This document shows, piece by piece, positions 33,996-44,948 of a DNA stretch of 64,000 bases; the stretch's first letter is position 1; each line of letters begins with the position of its first letter. The notes below the pieces were generated by a model, which worked only from the letters and a program-made list of their open reading frames with translations, was not told the DNA's origin and searched no databases. Both the position numbers and the translations under genes were made by a program. Location: positions 1 through 64,000 of the forward strand of contig BLJB01000014.1 in NCBI GenBank assembly GCA_013423325.1, written 5' to 3'. The stretch comes from Usnea hakonensis. Taxonomy: Eukaryota; Ascomycota; Lecanoromycetes; Lecanorales; Parmeliaceae.

Positions 33996-34511
33996 TTACG
34001 CACCCATGTCATCCCACATGCTGTCGATCTTATGGTTACCGCGACTACTCTCCTTGCTCAGGACAGACCAAGACGATCCACAGCAAGACCAGAGGTCATC
34101 TTCTTCAATATCAGACAAGTCCGGCGTGGGCAGCCGCGGCGGTGATGGTGCCTTCGGCGGCATCTTCTGATACGCCAGTGACTTGCCATTGGCGCAGTCG
34201 ACCGTGCAATTGACCGTTGACATATGCTCTAAGCACATTGGGCGTCTCGAGGGCTTGTGAGCTTCTCGTCGTGAAGGTGTGGTTGCCTTGAACTCCGTCA
34301 CGTGAGGTGGAGGTCTCGATGACGATGACTTTTTTGCGCTTTCTGTTGCTTTGAGTCTGCGCTGTCTGTCGTCTCTGATACTCGAATGTTTCTCTCTAAT
34401 CACATCTTGCGGAAAGAGCACAAAGTCATCTGGCGGCAGCGGTGACCCTGGTTGGTGAATCATGACTCTTTTCGAATGGCTACTCTTATTGGTCTTGACG
34501 GGTTGAGGCAT
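33996..34511 (-). CDS. Short basic/acidic protein, unknown
   Basis: Single-exon frame of 171 residues beginning MPQPVKTNKSSHSKR. The N-terminal half is basic and Ser-rich (KKSSSSRPPPH, TPSRREAHKPSRRP). Then comes a Cys-containing segment (MCLEHMSTVNCTVDC). The C-terminus shifts to a Pro-rich and acidic motif (KAPSPPRLPTPDLSDIEEDDLW) and CCGSSW. The acidic motif with flanking Trp resembles short interaction peptides. No signal peptide or membrane span. I do not recognise the family. It is upstream of and codirectional with L23. Confidence 0.6.
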   Translation of the reverse strand: MPQPVKTNKSSHSKRVMIHQPGSPLPPDDFVLFPQDVIREKHSSIRDDRQRRLKATESAKKSSSSRPPPHVTEFKATTPSRREAHKPSRRPMCLEHMSTVNCTVDCANGKSLAYQKMPPKAPSPPRLPTPDLSDIEEDDLWSCCGSSWSVLSKESSRGNHKIDSMWDDMGA

Positions 34512-35320
34512 TTCTATTTAATTGATGGATGCTTTATTGTTGGTGGTATAGATGATGGACAACGTGGTTGGGGGTGATGCGGTGAAGGGCGGGGTATGGA
34601 ATGACGAGGAAGCAGACGGATACCACGAAAAGGACAATGATACTCGAAACAGGTAAGTGAGGCAAGCCGATGGGTTTTGATGAAGTCTGATCGACCCACG
34701 ATGCTAATTGTGGGTGGTGGTACCTTGGTAGACCACTGGAGAAAGAAAGGAAAGAGAAGAAGGGAGGGAGAAAACTTGGGGGGCCCCGGGGTTTTGATGT
34801 TCGAAATCGGCTAGGGTAAGCGAGTCCAGCCAATCAGGCACGGCCACCCATTTACAGCCCACCCCGATTACCCCACCATGGAATAATCATCTGTCCTCTC
34901 CTTTATCCACGACTTGTTTCTGCACACCAACTTGGTATTGCTGCCTACGACTCTTTTTCTATCGCCAGACATGACCTGGATAAAAATCGCTCCACTGCCA
35001 ACATGTCACGTGATCTCGGCCATTCATTTCGCTCCAGGTGGCGAAGGGCGACTTAAGCGAAGAGCACCGACAAGCGCAGCTACTCACCTTACCATACCCT
35101 ACTCCCTTATTTATTCTCCCCACTCAATTCGCACTCCTGTGAAGAAACACCGTCTGTCCCCCTCAAGACCCCTTCCTCACCGGCTTGGCCTCTTACCGAG
35201 GGCCCTGGCCTTGGCACACTACTTCGGCCCTCACCGTCACCCCAAGGCCAAGCGCCTGCGCTTCTCCCACCTCTCTTACTCCCTACTTTTCCCTCCCTAT
35301 GTCTCATACGCCGTTAGAAG

Positions 35321-35370
<50 letters not shown>

Positions 35371-35395
35371 AACCCCCCCCCCCCCCCCCCCCCCC
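35321..35395 (+). repeat. Poly-C tract (48 C, AAAA, 23 C)
   Basis: Forty-eight uninterrupted C residues, then AAAA, then 23 more C. By far the longest homopolymer in the window. The true length could differ if assembly or polymerase slippage affected it. Confidence 0.8.
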
Positions 35396-36204
35396 ACCCT
35401 TCCCGACGAAATAGACTTTCCTCGTCACCTACATTGATAACTCATACTCAACCCCCTCCCTCCATATACTGTACGTACATAAAATCCCTCAATAGATACT
35501 ATCTCTCACCCCCTTACTACCCATATCCCCGCCCATACTCTACCTTACCACCACCGTCTCCATAACCCTTCCTCCCCCCTTCCAAACGCTTTCATCTCCA
35601 CACTATCTATATAGACGTAATGCAATACCCAGACTATAAGCATTGATTGGTATCGGAACTTCGTTACAGTACCATTCCTGTCTCATCTCATTCATTTTAT
35701 AGTATTATCTATAATCTAGGTGACAAAGAAAATTAGGTACGTAGTAGATAAGAGATTCTCTTCTCTTCTAGAAGACTTTCTTGTGTATAGGATTTACGAG
35801 TGTGAGGGCCTGTGGTTGGCGGGTTGGGTTGGGTTGGTGAGAAGAGTGGGGGATGGGGATGGTGCCGGTGCATGCACTCTTATGCACCTACCTACCTCTT
35901 TAGGCTGTGGTGAAGGGGTCGTTCCGCTCTTCTCTTTGGGAAAAGCAGACGGGTTTGGGAATTTGGGGTTTAGTTTATGGAGCGCGGGTTAATTATTGAG
36001 ATGGGGATTTGAGAGTTGGGTTGGGGGGAGGGTTGCTGTGAAAAGTGTTGGGTCAGTTGATTTGCGGCCGCTGATACAAGGCAACCACGTCCATCTGGAA
36101 AATGACGTCATTCAGGCATTCATCTCTACTTCACCTAAGTTTCTAGATATCTATCCTACAAAATGTACATATATCATAAAACATGTTGAATCACCTCACA
36201 AACA

Positions 36205-36223
36205 TCCATCCATCCATCCATCA
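36205..36223 (+). repeat. CATC tetranucleotide repeat
   Basis: Four to five perfect CATC units (CATCCATCCATCCATC) just beyond the 3' end of the mannosidase-like gene. Simple slippage repeat. Confidence 0.7.
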
Positions 36224-36248
36224 AATCCCCTCAAAACGCCGCAAATCA

Positions 36249-39200
36249 TCACAAAATCACCAAATTACTAATCGGAATCCCCTGCGCCTGCACCGAATAC
36301 CGCCTCTTAATCCCCACCCCCACCGCCCTCTCAAAAACCCCATAACTCCTCTCCCCCCCTCCCACCATCACCATGGCAATACCATTGTGCCTCGGCAGCC
36401 CACTCGCCGTCGTCTGCGGGTTTTCAAGCAGCGGTCTGATAAGCCAGCCAGACGGCAGGCCCGGCTCATCTTCATACGAGACTAAAATGACGAGTTGTAG
36501 AGACTGTTTGGATGGTGCGAACGTGGGGATGTTGCGCAGCTTTTCGTCAAAGTTGCAGCCGCCGCGCTTGATGACGAGGACTTGGTGTTCTTTGGGGACG
36601 GAGGCGGGGAGTTTGGTGTTGCAGTTTTCGTCGGTGACGTAGATGCTGTGCCAGGGGAGGGAGCCTTGCGGTGCGCCGTGGACGTCGGGGCCGAGAGCGT
36701 CGTCGATGTCTGGAAGGGGTGCGACGCCGGCGCCGACGGGGAGGATGGCGGCGATGTATTCGCGTGGGGAGGAGTCTTTTTTGGGGGGAGAGGGGGACGG
36801 GGTTGGGCCGATTAATGAGGCGACGTGCTGTAGGAGGGAGGTGAAGGCTTGTTTCATGTTGGAAGCGACGTCGGAGGTGGGTCCTATTGCGGCGTCGAGG
36901 ACGAGCTCGGGACCAGAAATTGAGCTGGCGTTTCCGTTGATGGGATTACCGATAGGACTTTGGGGCTGAGCTTCCCCTTCCCTTGGTAAGGTATCTACCA
37001 CAAGGTCAAGCATGGCAGTGTCGCGGATCCTTGTGAAGTTCGGATCTAGAGGGTTGACGACATTGGAAGCTGTATCTTTTGCGATAAAAATCCGCTCATC
37101 CTTGCCCAGGAGGATGTTGTTGATCGCTTGGACTCTATATTCTTTACCAATTGTACCCTCGTCTGTCTCGAAAGGTACATCTTGGATCATACCAAGTCGC
37201 ACACCGCCCATAGAGTTAATTAAAATTCCATTGCCAACGCGTTGAAGGAAGCCAAGACCCATCAACACGTTGGGTCCGGCTGGAAACGTGATGTCAAAAG
37301 TATTCCTGGCTGTAGTTTTGGAACATGTAGCATTGTGTGGGATTAGTTCCAGTGGTAACGTCCACGGGAAATACGTGTAGTTAGACGGCGATCGGACATC
37401 CGATATAGAGATGCTTGGATGGTCACGGGAGTACTCTGCAAGTGGAGACTCCACACTATCTGGTGTCGGCATTAGGTGTAGACGAGCAAGGTTCGCAGCA
37501 TGGAAGATATCGGCCCTAGCAGCTGTGGGCGAAAGGCTAAACGGAAGCCTTGATGGCGGCAGAGGACATGTGAGGGCTTGTTGAGAATCGGCACTATGCT
37601 CGTTGTGGTATCCTCTCGTCTGCCGAAGTTTCGAGTATGACGGTCTCTTATTGGTCGGACGCGGAAGTATTAGTGGATGGCCTTCAGTGCTAAATACAAA
37701 AGGTGCATCGAGCTTGTTTAAGGGATGATCCTCATCAAAGAGCAGGAATAAGTACTTGGTCGTCTCCCCCAGAAAAAAGCTCTCCATTCGATCACTGAGG
37801 TCGCCGTTGCGGACATCTTGCAGACCTGCCCAGCCACACTTCGTCCAGCAACGCCTCTTAATATCTCGAAGAACCATCTCGCCAACATGCAGATACCAAG
37901 GATCACGAGTTACACGATAGAGATGATAGTTTGACTCGATGAATTCAGGTCTCCCTCCCCACCAGCTCAAACCGCCCTCAATGCTACCAGTTGACGTTGA
38001 CCATCTCTCTGGCAATGCTGAATAACGGTTCCAAAGCGCGGTGGCGAGAAGATGCGTTTCAGTTGCTTCTTCGAGATGACCGCTTGTGGCGAGTAAGCCA
38101 GGATAGAACGCGCTCAGACTATCAGTCCAAAAAGCGCGAGATGCGCCAGTGTAAAGGTCGGCTTGGACGTAATGAGGATGTATGAACATGTCTCCTCGGT
38201 ACAGGTGGCGTTTGATGGAAACATGCGACTCGTGCCACACACGACCAAACGCTTCAGCTGTCTGCTGTTCCTCGGACACCAGATTCGCTTGCACTCGAGT
38301 CGGAGATTTTTCTGGCAAATCATGGGGTTGATCACTTGGTAGTGGTGAGCCCGAAAGCAGGACACTAGCTTTATGTGCGTATTCATAAAAGCTGTCGATG
38401 CCGGCACCTATGCCTGTATACCCACTCAACCAAAGCCCACTCTCAGCATCAATTCCAGCACCGACAAGTCCAATGCTACTCTTTCTCTCCCAGACCGACC
38501 AGAAGGCTCGTTTTGCAAACTGCTCATACCGCGAATCGCCTGTCAATCGACTCAATGTTGTAAATTCCAAGACCAAACTACCCGCTCCTGCACTGCACGT
38601 CTCTGTTAGCTCTACTTTTGAATTCTTGGTGGTTTGACATTGACCAGATTCAGGATTCTGATTGAAAAGCGAGTTGACGTAGAATGGCACACCATGCCGA
38701 AGGTTGACTCGAGGATAAGGAATACCAGTCACAGTATGGAATGCCGGCAATATGCGGTTCGCGAGATCCTGGGCCAGCCGGAGAAGTTGCCCGTCATAGA
38801 CAAAGCCATCTGGCCACCGAACCAAAAGTTCTTGCTCCGCGCGGCGGTGATTGCCACTAAGGCTCTGATCCTTTGGATGGTAGCCTTTGATGGGTAGCTC
38901 TCCGACGGCAAACAGGTGTGCGCTCAAAAGTCCACCAACACCTCGTATGACTGTTTCAAAAACCTGAACCTTGCTGTCTACGTCAAAGCCTGTAGCACGT
39001 TTGCCTTTTCCAGTCTCCCCACTGGAACCATCACCATATTGTTCAACCAGAGCACCCACACCTTTCTGGAAGTAGTTCAACGCTTTGTTTTTGCCTCCGA
39101 CTGGCGCAGGTGATGATGCCAATATAGCTAGTGTAGAGAGGCTGTCGATCAGGGTCAAGGAATAGTTTCCCAAGGCGTCGTTGAGCTCAATATGGGCAGG

Positions 39201-39505
39201 GTTGGCGCGGTCTCGGGTCAACGGTCCGCAAGAGATAGGTCTCAGCTCATCCTCTGGAAAAGCATACTTCATATAGTTGTCGAAGCCATGGTAGAACATG
39301 TGCTCAGCCTCCCGTCTGAGGTCACCAATCAGCCAGATACTCGGGGAAAAGATTTCTGTTCATACCTCATTTCTCTGATCTCCGAGTCGGCCATGGTCCG
39401 ACCGCCTCCTGCCCAAAGGAATATGATAAGGAGACATGGCAGCAAGATCAGTCCTTGAAGGCGAGTTATGCGACTGCCCTCTGACTTCCAGCATTGTAGG
39501 GGCAT
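36249..39505 (-). CDS. MNL1: EDEM/Mnl1-type GH47 alpha-mannosidase-like protein with PA domain
   Basis: ER quality-control protein of glycoside hydrolase family 47 (EDEM; yeast Mnl1/Htm1), which trims mannose from misfolded glycoproteins to mark them for ER-associated degradation. Exon 1 (39366-39505) encodes a signal/anchor (LQGLILLPCLLIIFLWAG) and exon 2 (36249-39315) the rest, in total 1068 residues. The splice joins SEIREMR to REAEHMFYHGFDNYM, the EDEM start motif. GH47 signatures follow: LIDSLSTLAIL, FETVIRGVGGLLSAHLF, GVGAGID-type loops (GLVGAGIDAESGLW, GIGAGIDSFYEYA), FWTDSLSAFYPGLL, and YHLYRVTRDPWYL. The region around residues 880-1000 (VLVIKRGGCNFDEK) is a protease-associated domain. 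The length and domain order match fungal homologues. Confidence 0.94.
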
Positions 39506-39865
39506 CACAAAGGGAAAAGTGAGGAGGTAGAGACATGGGAATGGCGTTGATTAAGCCAGGACTGAACATTGCATGACAGCTTTCTCAGCAGCACGAAAGT
39601 AGAGATGTGAAGCTGTCCATGTTAGATGCTTACTGTCAGATGCAAGGAGGACAGTTAGGCTGTTTGATCGAGCTCCGCACCTGGGCCGCGGACAGCTGCT
39701 TTGAGACTAGCTTCCGCGAGACTAGCTTCCGCTTGGCCTTGGCATGCTTTCCGTGGAAGCTTCAATTTTTGAGTCATTACGGCTAAATGCTATTATGTGC
39801 ATCATGGACACAGAGACTGACAGAGCAGACCTTCTCTCATAGTACAACTTACTGCTTACTTCGTC
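39506..39865. promoter_or_regulatory. Divergent promoter shared by MNL1 and FRS2
   Basis: A 360-bp segment between the divergent ATGs of the mannosidase-like gene and the Phe-tRNA synthetase gene. Both promoters and 5' leaders must lie here. It contains a perfect 15-bp tandem duplication (39703-39732). No classical TATA box could be assigned. Confidence 0.6.
39703..39732 (+). repeat. Perfect 15-bp tandem duplication in divergent promoter
   Basis: GAGACTAGCTTCCGC occurs twice, back to back, with no mismatch. It lies about 135 bp upstream of the FRS2 start and 200 bp upstream of the MNL1 start. It could be a doubled protein-binding site or a recent slippage event. Confidence 0.8.
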
Positions 39866-41699
39866 ATGGCGACGGATGTTACCGCCGAGGTGTTGGACAT
39901 TCTGTCTCAGACCGACGAGCCCATCCTGAGCACCGATGCCTTCCCTTCTATACCTTCAACCGAGATCAAAAGCGCGCTAGACAGGTTGAAGTCTCGTGAT
40001 ATGGTGATTTATGAAGCAATAGACAAAGATGAAGCTATCTTGACCCCTGAAGCCGAGGGTATCGCCGCCAATGGAAGTCATGAGGCAAAGGTGTTCGAGG
40101 CTGTGTTGCAAGCTGCGCAGGGGATGAAGATCTCCGAGCTGCCAGTACGTTGGCTCAATTGTATGCCAGCTCGACTGGATGTGATGTGGGCCATGTGTAC
40201 TAACAAAGTTGGCAGAATGCCGTCGGCAAAGAGAGTGCAAATATCGGACGGGGTAAAGCTTTCAAAGAGGGCTGGATCAAGAAGGATGGGGACACACTGA
40301 GGGCCAACGTGAGCGCGACAGGTTCAATGTCGAGATGCGAGACTAACAAGGTCTTTAGAGGAACTCAATAAAAGACACATCTCGAGAGCAACTTCAAACG
40401 ATCCAAAACACTCGAACGCACCCCGACCCCAAGATTCTCAATGACCTGAAGAAGCGGAAGTTGGTTACTATGCGCAAAGTCATAAGCTACAAGTTTACCA
40501 AAGGTCCGAAATTCTCACGACAATTTGTTAAGGAGGAGACGGATTTGACAGCGGAAATGCTGGCTAGGTTGGAGGGTTCCCTTCATGCCAAAACGCAATA
40601 GATGGGCTGACCTCATCCAGTGGGACATGGAACACCGTCACTTTCAAGCCATACAACTTCAAAGCTATGGGTGCTCCAACCGGAAGTGGAGCATTACACC
40701 CCTGTACGCTCTCCTATTGCTCCTGGGCTTAGTGCGAGAGACGACTAAGTTTCGGTGTGCAGTGAACAAAGTACGGCACGAATTTCGACAAATCTTCTTT
40801 GAAATGGGCTTCGAGGAGATGCCAACGAACCGGTGAGGCATGCCCCAACTTCAGTGCGTTCAATTTACTAACTTTTCAGCTACGTCGAGACCGGTTTCTG
40901 GAATTTTGACGCCCTCTTCGTCCCCCAACAACATCCCGCTCGCGACCAACAGGATACTTTCTTCATCTCTGACCCACCTTATGCAGACAAACCCCGCGAA
41001 GACCCTCAAGAGACTCTACATCTTCCCAATGGCTCAACGTCCGAACCTTCACCAAAGAAGGCTAAGCAAGACTATGAGCAATATTTCCAAAACGTGAAAG
41101 AGGTCCACGAGAGCGGCAAGTACGGCTCCATAGGCTACCGATATTCCTACAACGACGACGAATCACTCAAACTCGTCCTCCGCACCCACACCACCGCGAT
41201 CTCAACCTACATCCTCCACAAACTCGCCGCCGATCCCCGCCCTGCGCGCTACTTTTCCATAGACCGCGTCTTCCGCAACGAAAGCGTCGACGCTACCCAC
41301 CTCGCCGAGTTCCACCAAGTCGAAGGCGTCATTGCGGATTACGGCTTGACCTTGGGCGGACTCATCGGCTTCATGGAAATCTTCTTCGCGAAAATGGGCA
41401 TCCACAATTTGCGCTTCAAGCCCGCCTACAACCCTTATACGGAACCCAGCATGGAGATCTTCAGCTTCCATGAAGGATTGAACAAGTGGGTCGAGATTGG
41501 CAATAGCGGCATGTTCAGACCTGAGATGTTGCAGCCTATGGGGCTGCCGAGGGATATGAGGATTTATGGGTGGGGGCTGAGTCTGGAGAGACCGACGATG
41601 ATTAAGTATGGGGTGAGGAATATTAGGGAGTTGTTGGGGCATAAGGTGGATTTGGGGTTTGTGGAGAGTAATCCGGCGGTTAGGTTGGAGAAGAGTTAG
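39866..41699 (+). CDS. FRS2: Cytosolic phenylalanyl-tRNA synthetase alpha subunit
   Basis: Catalytic subunit of the cytosolic Phe-tRNA synthetase heterotetramer, charging tRNA-Phe. Six exons (39866-40144, 40216-40308, 40359-40567, 40621-40703, 40763-40832, 40880-41699) give 517 residues. The N-terminal winged-helix part (VLDILSQTDEPILSTDAF) leads to NAVGKESANIGRGKAFKEGW. The class II core has FKPYNFKAMG, VRHEFRQIFFEMGFEEMP, FWNFDALFVPQQHPARDQ, motif 2 (FRNESVDATHLAEFHQVEG), the pocket region WVEIGNSGMFRPEML and motif 3 (YGWGLSLERPTMIKYG). Every intron is 50-71 nt. All exon joins fall inside conserved blocks and keep the frame. Only the C-terminal linker between residues 310 and 345 is variable. 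Intact. Confidence 0.96.
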
Positions 41700-41901
41700 T
41701 GCGTGAGGTCTATGGCATGGTAAAGTATTCGGACTGTTGGTTCTGGTAGATCCTTTTCTAGATGTAGATGAGGGTGCTAAATGAGTGTGGTTCATTTGCA
41801 TTGTGATACTCTCACAACTATGCCCTTTCTCTCGGGTAGTACTAAATGAGCGTCCTTTGTTCCCATGCCTGAGTCCTCTTCTCCCTCCCTGGAGCCCACA
41901 T

Positions 41902-42470
41902 ACATACATTAAAACAAGATGAAATGAAAGCAGTGCTGCCGCCCACATGTTAATATCAAATCTCGCTAACAGCCTCCCTCCCTATGCCCCGGTTCGCCTA
42001 ACCCCCCAAATTATTCCGCCAGATGCTGTGCATGGAAACAGGATGAAAGCAGTTGTCGTTCGTTGATCGTACTGGGTACCTGGAATCTTGACAAGTGCCC
42101 TCCCTCCCTCCCACATGCTGTGCATGACTAGAGGATAAAAGCGGTTGTTGTCCGTTGATCGTGTCATGTATCTGTACTCTTGATGAGTACCCGAGGACCC
42201 CTCCTACCCCGACTAAAAACAAATGTGCATGCAAGGGTAAATGAATGGTGTGGTTTTTTTTTTTTTTTTGTGTTTTCTTGCTTCGCTCTTGACCAGTAGC
42301 CGCTCATAAATCTTGACGTGTAACATCGCATCTGCTGTGCAGGGAAAGAGCACAAAAGCAGTTGTCGTTCGTTGATCATGTCGTGCACCCGTAATCTTGA
42401 CAAGTACCCCCTCGCACCCCGTCCCGGCTAAAACCACTATGCAGGCAAGGTCAAATGAATGGTGTGTTCT
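41902..42470 (+). repeat. Diverged tandem repeats, unit about 140 bp
   Basis: Three clear copies start with TGCTGTGCA at 42024, 42117 and 42333. Each continues with a GGATGAAAGCAGTTGT-like core, CGTTGATCRT and ATCTTGACAAGT. Copies two and three also share the 3' part CAAATGAATGGTGTG. A weaker fourth copy lies near 41902-41940. Copy one lacks the 3' part. The block sits entirely between the convergent stops of FRS2 (41699) and the FHA kinase (42525). Confidence 0.8.
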
Positions 42471-42524
42471 TTTTTGGGGGGGGCTTGATTCTTTTGTCCT
42501 CGGTCCGCCACACAAATCTTCCAC

Positions 42525-44948
42525 CTAACGCCCTGCCCTCTGCATGGCCTCAGCCCACCTCCTCTCCTCTGGACTCGTATACTGTCCACCAGACCGCTGC
42601 CTTCGGCTCGCCGTACTCTGCCTATTGCTGGACCCGGCCTCGAGAGAGCGCCGCTGCATGCTAGCTACTAGCTGCGCATTGGCGTTCAGATTGGGCGGCG
42701 CACTTTCCAATGCCCTTCGTGCGCCGGCATTGTCCCTGATCATGCGGACCAAGCGGCCGCTGCCCTCGGCGATACCTTCCGCTGCCAAGCCGAAAATTGC
42801 GCTGTAGACGAGACAGTATCCTTTCATAATGGTACAGGCGCCCCGCTTGAGGTCTGCGAGTCGCTTTTTCGTTAGTGCTTGGCTGCGCTCATGTTGGTCT
42901 CGGCGGCGGTGGATGCCGGCGTCCTGTGCGCGGTGGATCTTGACGGTGAGGTCCCGGGATCGACGAACGGCTTGGCGCGATTTCGGGGGCTGGTGTTTGC
43001 AAGCTGAGATCTTGCGGCCGGCTTTGACGATATGTAAAGGTTCTACTGTCAGGCTCTTTTCGTTGAGAGGCTCTTGAACGGCAGGCAAGGGTGCGTGTGG
43101 AAGGGATTTTTGTTTAGTTGTGAGACCGAGAACCTTGTGGTTGACGTTGAAACGCAGATGAGGGGCTTGCTTGTCCTTTCTGCGTCTGGCTATTTTGACG
43201 GCGAATGGATTTTGGCTTGTGGCTTCTTCGTAAGAAGGCAGCCCAGCATTGAAGTCGACACCTTGAGCAGGTGCTGGCTGGCAAGGCTTGTGCACTGGCA
43301 CCGCTTGTGCACTCGGTGCTGCTGGCTCTGGGATCGGCAAATTAGGCAGCCAGTCTACGCGGGCAGGTTCTACCGCGGCTTTCTGCGGGGTTCGATATTT
43401 CTCCATTCTCTTGACAGGGACAAATTGTTTTGGCGAAGGCATGCTGACTGTCGCTCTAGCTTCATCGAAAGGAGGTTGGTGTAGCGTTTCCGCATTCGCT
43501 ATTCTTGGGGCATCAAATAGGAAACGAGTCTGCATGACCCAATCATACTTCTGCGCCTTAACAACTTCTATGCATTCGGTCAGGGAGCATCGATTCTTGG
43601 GGCTTGGAGCGAGCATGCTTTGGACGAGGCCCCGAAAATGCTGTGGGGGGTTTGTTAAGGCATTTTCAAATGTGGTATTAAATTGCTGCATGAGACCGTT
43701 AAAGTGCCTGGTGACCCAACCGCGATTGACCTTTACTGGGTCGACCATGAGGTAAAATATGGCTCCGAGTGAGTACACATCGATTGCTGTGGTGTGTTTT
43801 TCATGATTCTTGAACGCCTCAGGTGCGCAGTATGCTGCTGTACCACACACGCCATACAGCGAGTCGGTGTCTTTCAATGATGTCGCCCAACCATAGTCAG
43901 CGATCTTTATCTTTTCTGGAGAAACCATCAAAATATTGTCTGGTTTCAAATCTCTATGTAAGACCAGATTTGAATGCATGAATTGTAAACCCTCAGCAAT
44001 TTGTACCATTACGCGCTCCGTGATGGGCATGCTTGGCAGAGGCAGAACAGTTCCCAGGTCGCCAAGGTACAGAGGCATAGCGGTATAGATCGTGGGCTGC
44101 ACCTGGTTGTGGTGTTGATCGAATATGATGTCAACGAGATACGGCTTCAAAAAATTAGCAAAGACCTTCAGTCCGTGACGGTGTCTTACATGACGCAAAG
44201 TTTTCATAAAGTCTATCTCCTTCATAATCACAGCCTTGTGCAATTCGGTCTGGACTTGCTGTACTTTGACAGCTATCAATAGCGCTGTGTTCCTTTCCAT
44301 GTACCTAAATACCTTCCCGTTACCTCCCTCTCCGATAAGATCCATTTGCATCCAATCAGGCTCGAGGCCGCCTAGCTGTCTATCCAGCATCGATTTTGTA
44401 ACAGGAATGGGTTTATGAAGATGAAACCAAGATTCGCGTCGTCGGAGTTCTCCGATGTCAACTGGGGTGTGGATTTGGAACAAGTAGTACCCGATACAAA
44501 TGTAGCTTGATCCTTTCACTGTTTGGCGACGACCGTGGACAACCTTAACCTCTCCGTCCTGCGGTGACTCGTCATCTTTGAGCACTGTACCCTGTGTCGA
44601 ACTATCTTCGACTAGCCAGGCTTGAGGACCAGAGTTGAGTTGAGCATACACGCTGCAATGTACTGGGCTTGCAGCGTTTGTAGGTAGTGCAACGTCGCAT
44701 CCAGGGTCTGATCCGAACACAAGCAACCTTGCCAGTTCTTTGATGGGTTGATCAGGGGAGAAGGTAACTCTCAGGGTAGGCTTGTTCTCTAGATTTCCCC
44801 ATGCATCAGTGAGTCCGACCGTCACTACCTGGTGTTGGCCCTGAAAACGAAGCGGTAGGTTTGTCTGTTGGGTGAGATAGAACGCCACGACTGGCTCGAG
44901 CGAGTGATCTGGCATCGGCAAGGCGCGATCTTCTTCGTTGTTATTCAT
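42525..44948 (-). CDS. FHA-domain serine/threonine protein kinase
   Basis: Single-exon protein of 807 residues combining a forkhead-associated domain (about 75-140) with a protein kinase (about 200-480), the Rad53/Chk2-like order, although it is not clearly Rad53 itself. The FHA domain shows LLVFGSDPGCDV and the phosphothreonine-site SPVHCSVY. Kinase marks are the glycine loop LIGEGGNGKVF, AVKVQQ with the ATP lysine, LHRDLKPDNILM at about 330, then IADYGWA in place of DFG, and YCAPEAF. DYG is tolerated in some active kinases, so activity is likely. The C-terminal 320 residues are basic and low-complexity, with repeated Arg/Lys clusters. Probably a nuclear or cytoplasmic signalling kinase; lineage-specific expansion is possible. 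Confidence 0.88.
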   Translation of the reverse strand: MNNNEEDRALPMPDHSLEPVVAFYLTQQTNLPLRFQGQHQVVTVGLTDAWGNLENKPTLRVTFSPDQPIKELARLLVFGSDPGCDVALPTNAASPVHCSVYAQLNSGPQAWLVEDSSTQGTVLKDDESPQDGEVKVVHGRRQTVKGSSYICIGYYLFQIHTPVDIGELRRRESWFHLHKPIPVTKSMLDRQLGGLEPDWMQMDLIGEGGNGKVFRYMERNTALLIAVKVQQVQTELHKAVIMKEIDFMKTLRHVRHRHGLKVFANFLKPYLVDIIFDQHHNQVQPTIYTAMPLYLGDLGTVLPLPSMPITERVMVQIAEGLQFMHSNLVLHRDLKPDNILMVSPEKIKIADYGWATSLKDTDSLYGVCGTAAYCAPEAFKNHEKHTTAIDVYSLGAIFYLMVDPVKVNRGWVTRHFNGLMQQFNTTFENALTNPPQHFRGLVQSMLAPSPKNRCSLTECIEVVKAQKYDWVMQTRFLFDAPRIANAETLHQPPFDEARATVSMPSPKQFVPVKRMEKYRTPQKAAVEPARVDWLPNLPIPEPAAPSAQAVPVHKPCQPAPAQGVDFNAGLPSYEEATSQNPFAVKIARRRKDKQAPHLRFNVNHKVLGLTTKQKSLPHAPLPAVQEPLNEKSLTVEPLHIVKAGRKISACKHQPPKSRQAVRRSRDLTVKIHRAQDAGIHRRRDQHERSQALTKKRLADLKRGACTIMKGYCLVYSAIFGLAAEGIAEGSGRLVRMIRDNAGARRALESAPPNLNANAQLVASMQRRSLEAGSSNRQSTASRRQRSGGQYTSPEERRWAEAMQRAGR

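Larger units (their letters stand above)
34512..36248. other. Long C/T-rich intergenic region
   Basis: A 1.7-kb gap between the unknown protein and the 3' end of the mannosidase-like gene. It contains C- and T-rich DNA, the long poly-C tract and a CATC repeat near 36205. Pro-rich frames at 34914-35565 are products of the homopolymer and not genes. It should hold the promoter of the 33996-34511 gene. Confidence 0.5.

Noticed and set aside
9137..34511. Idea that the secreted proteins, kinase and regulators form a biosynthetic gene cluster
   Set aside because: No polyketide, peptide or terpene synthase, tailoring enzyme or transporter is present. The genes are interleaved with housekeeping genes such as Y14, BuGZ and L23.
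34914..35565. Proline-rich plus-strand frames of 126-166 residues
   Set aside because: The proline runs come from the poly-C homopolymer, and nothing outside the tract is ordered. Two frames are open at once, as expected for low complexity.
41202..41948. 248-codon minus-strand frame
   Set aside because: It is the antisense shadow of the conserved last exon of FRS2.
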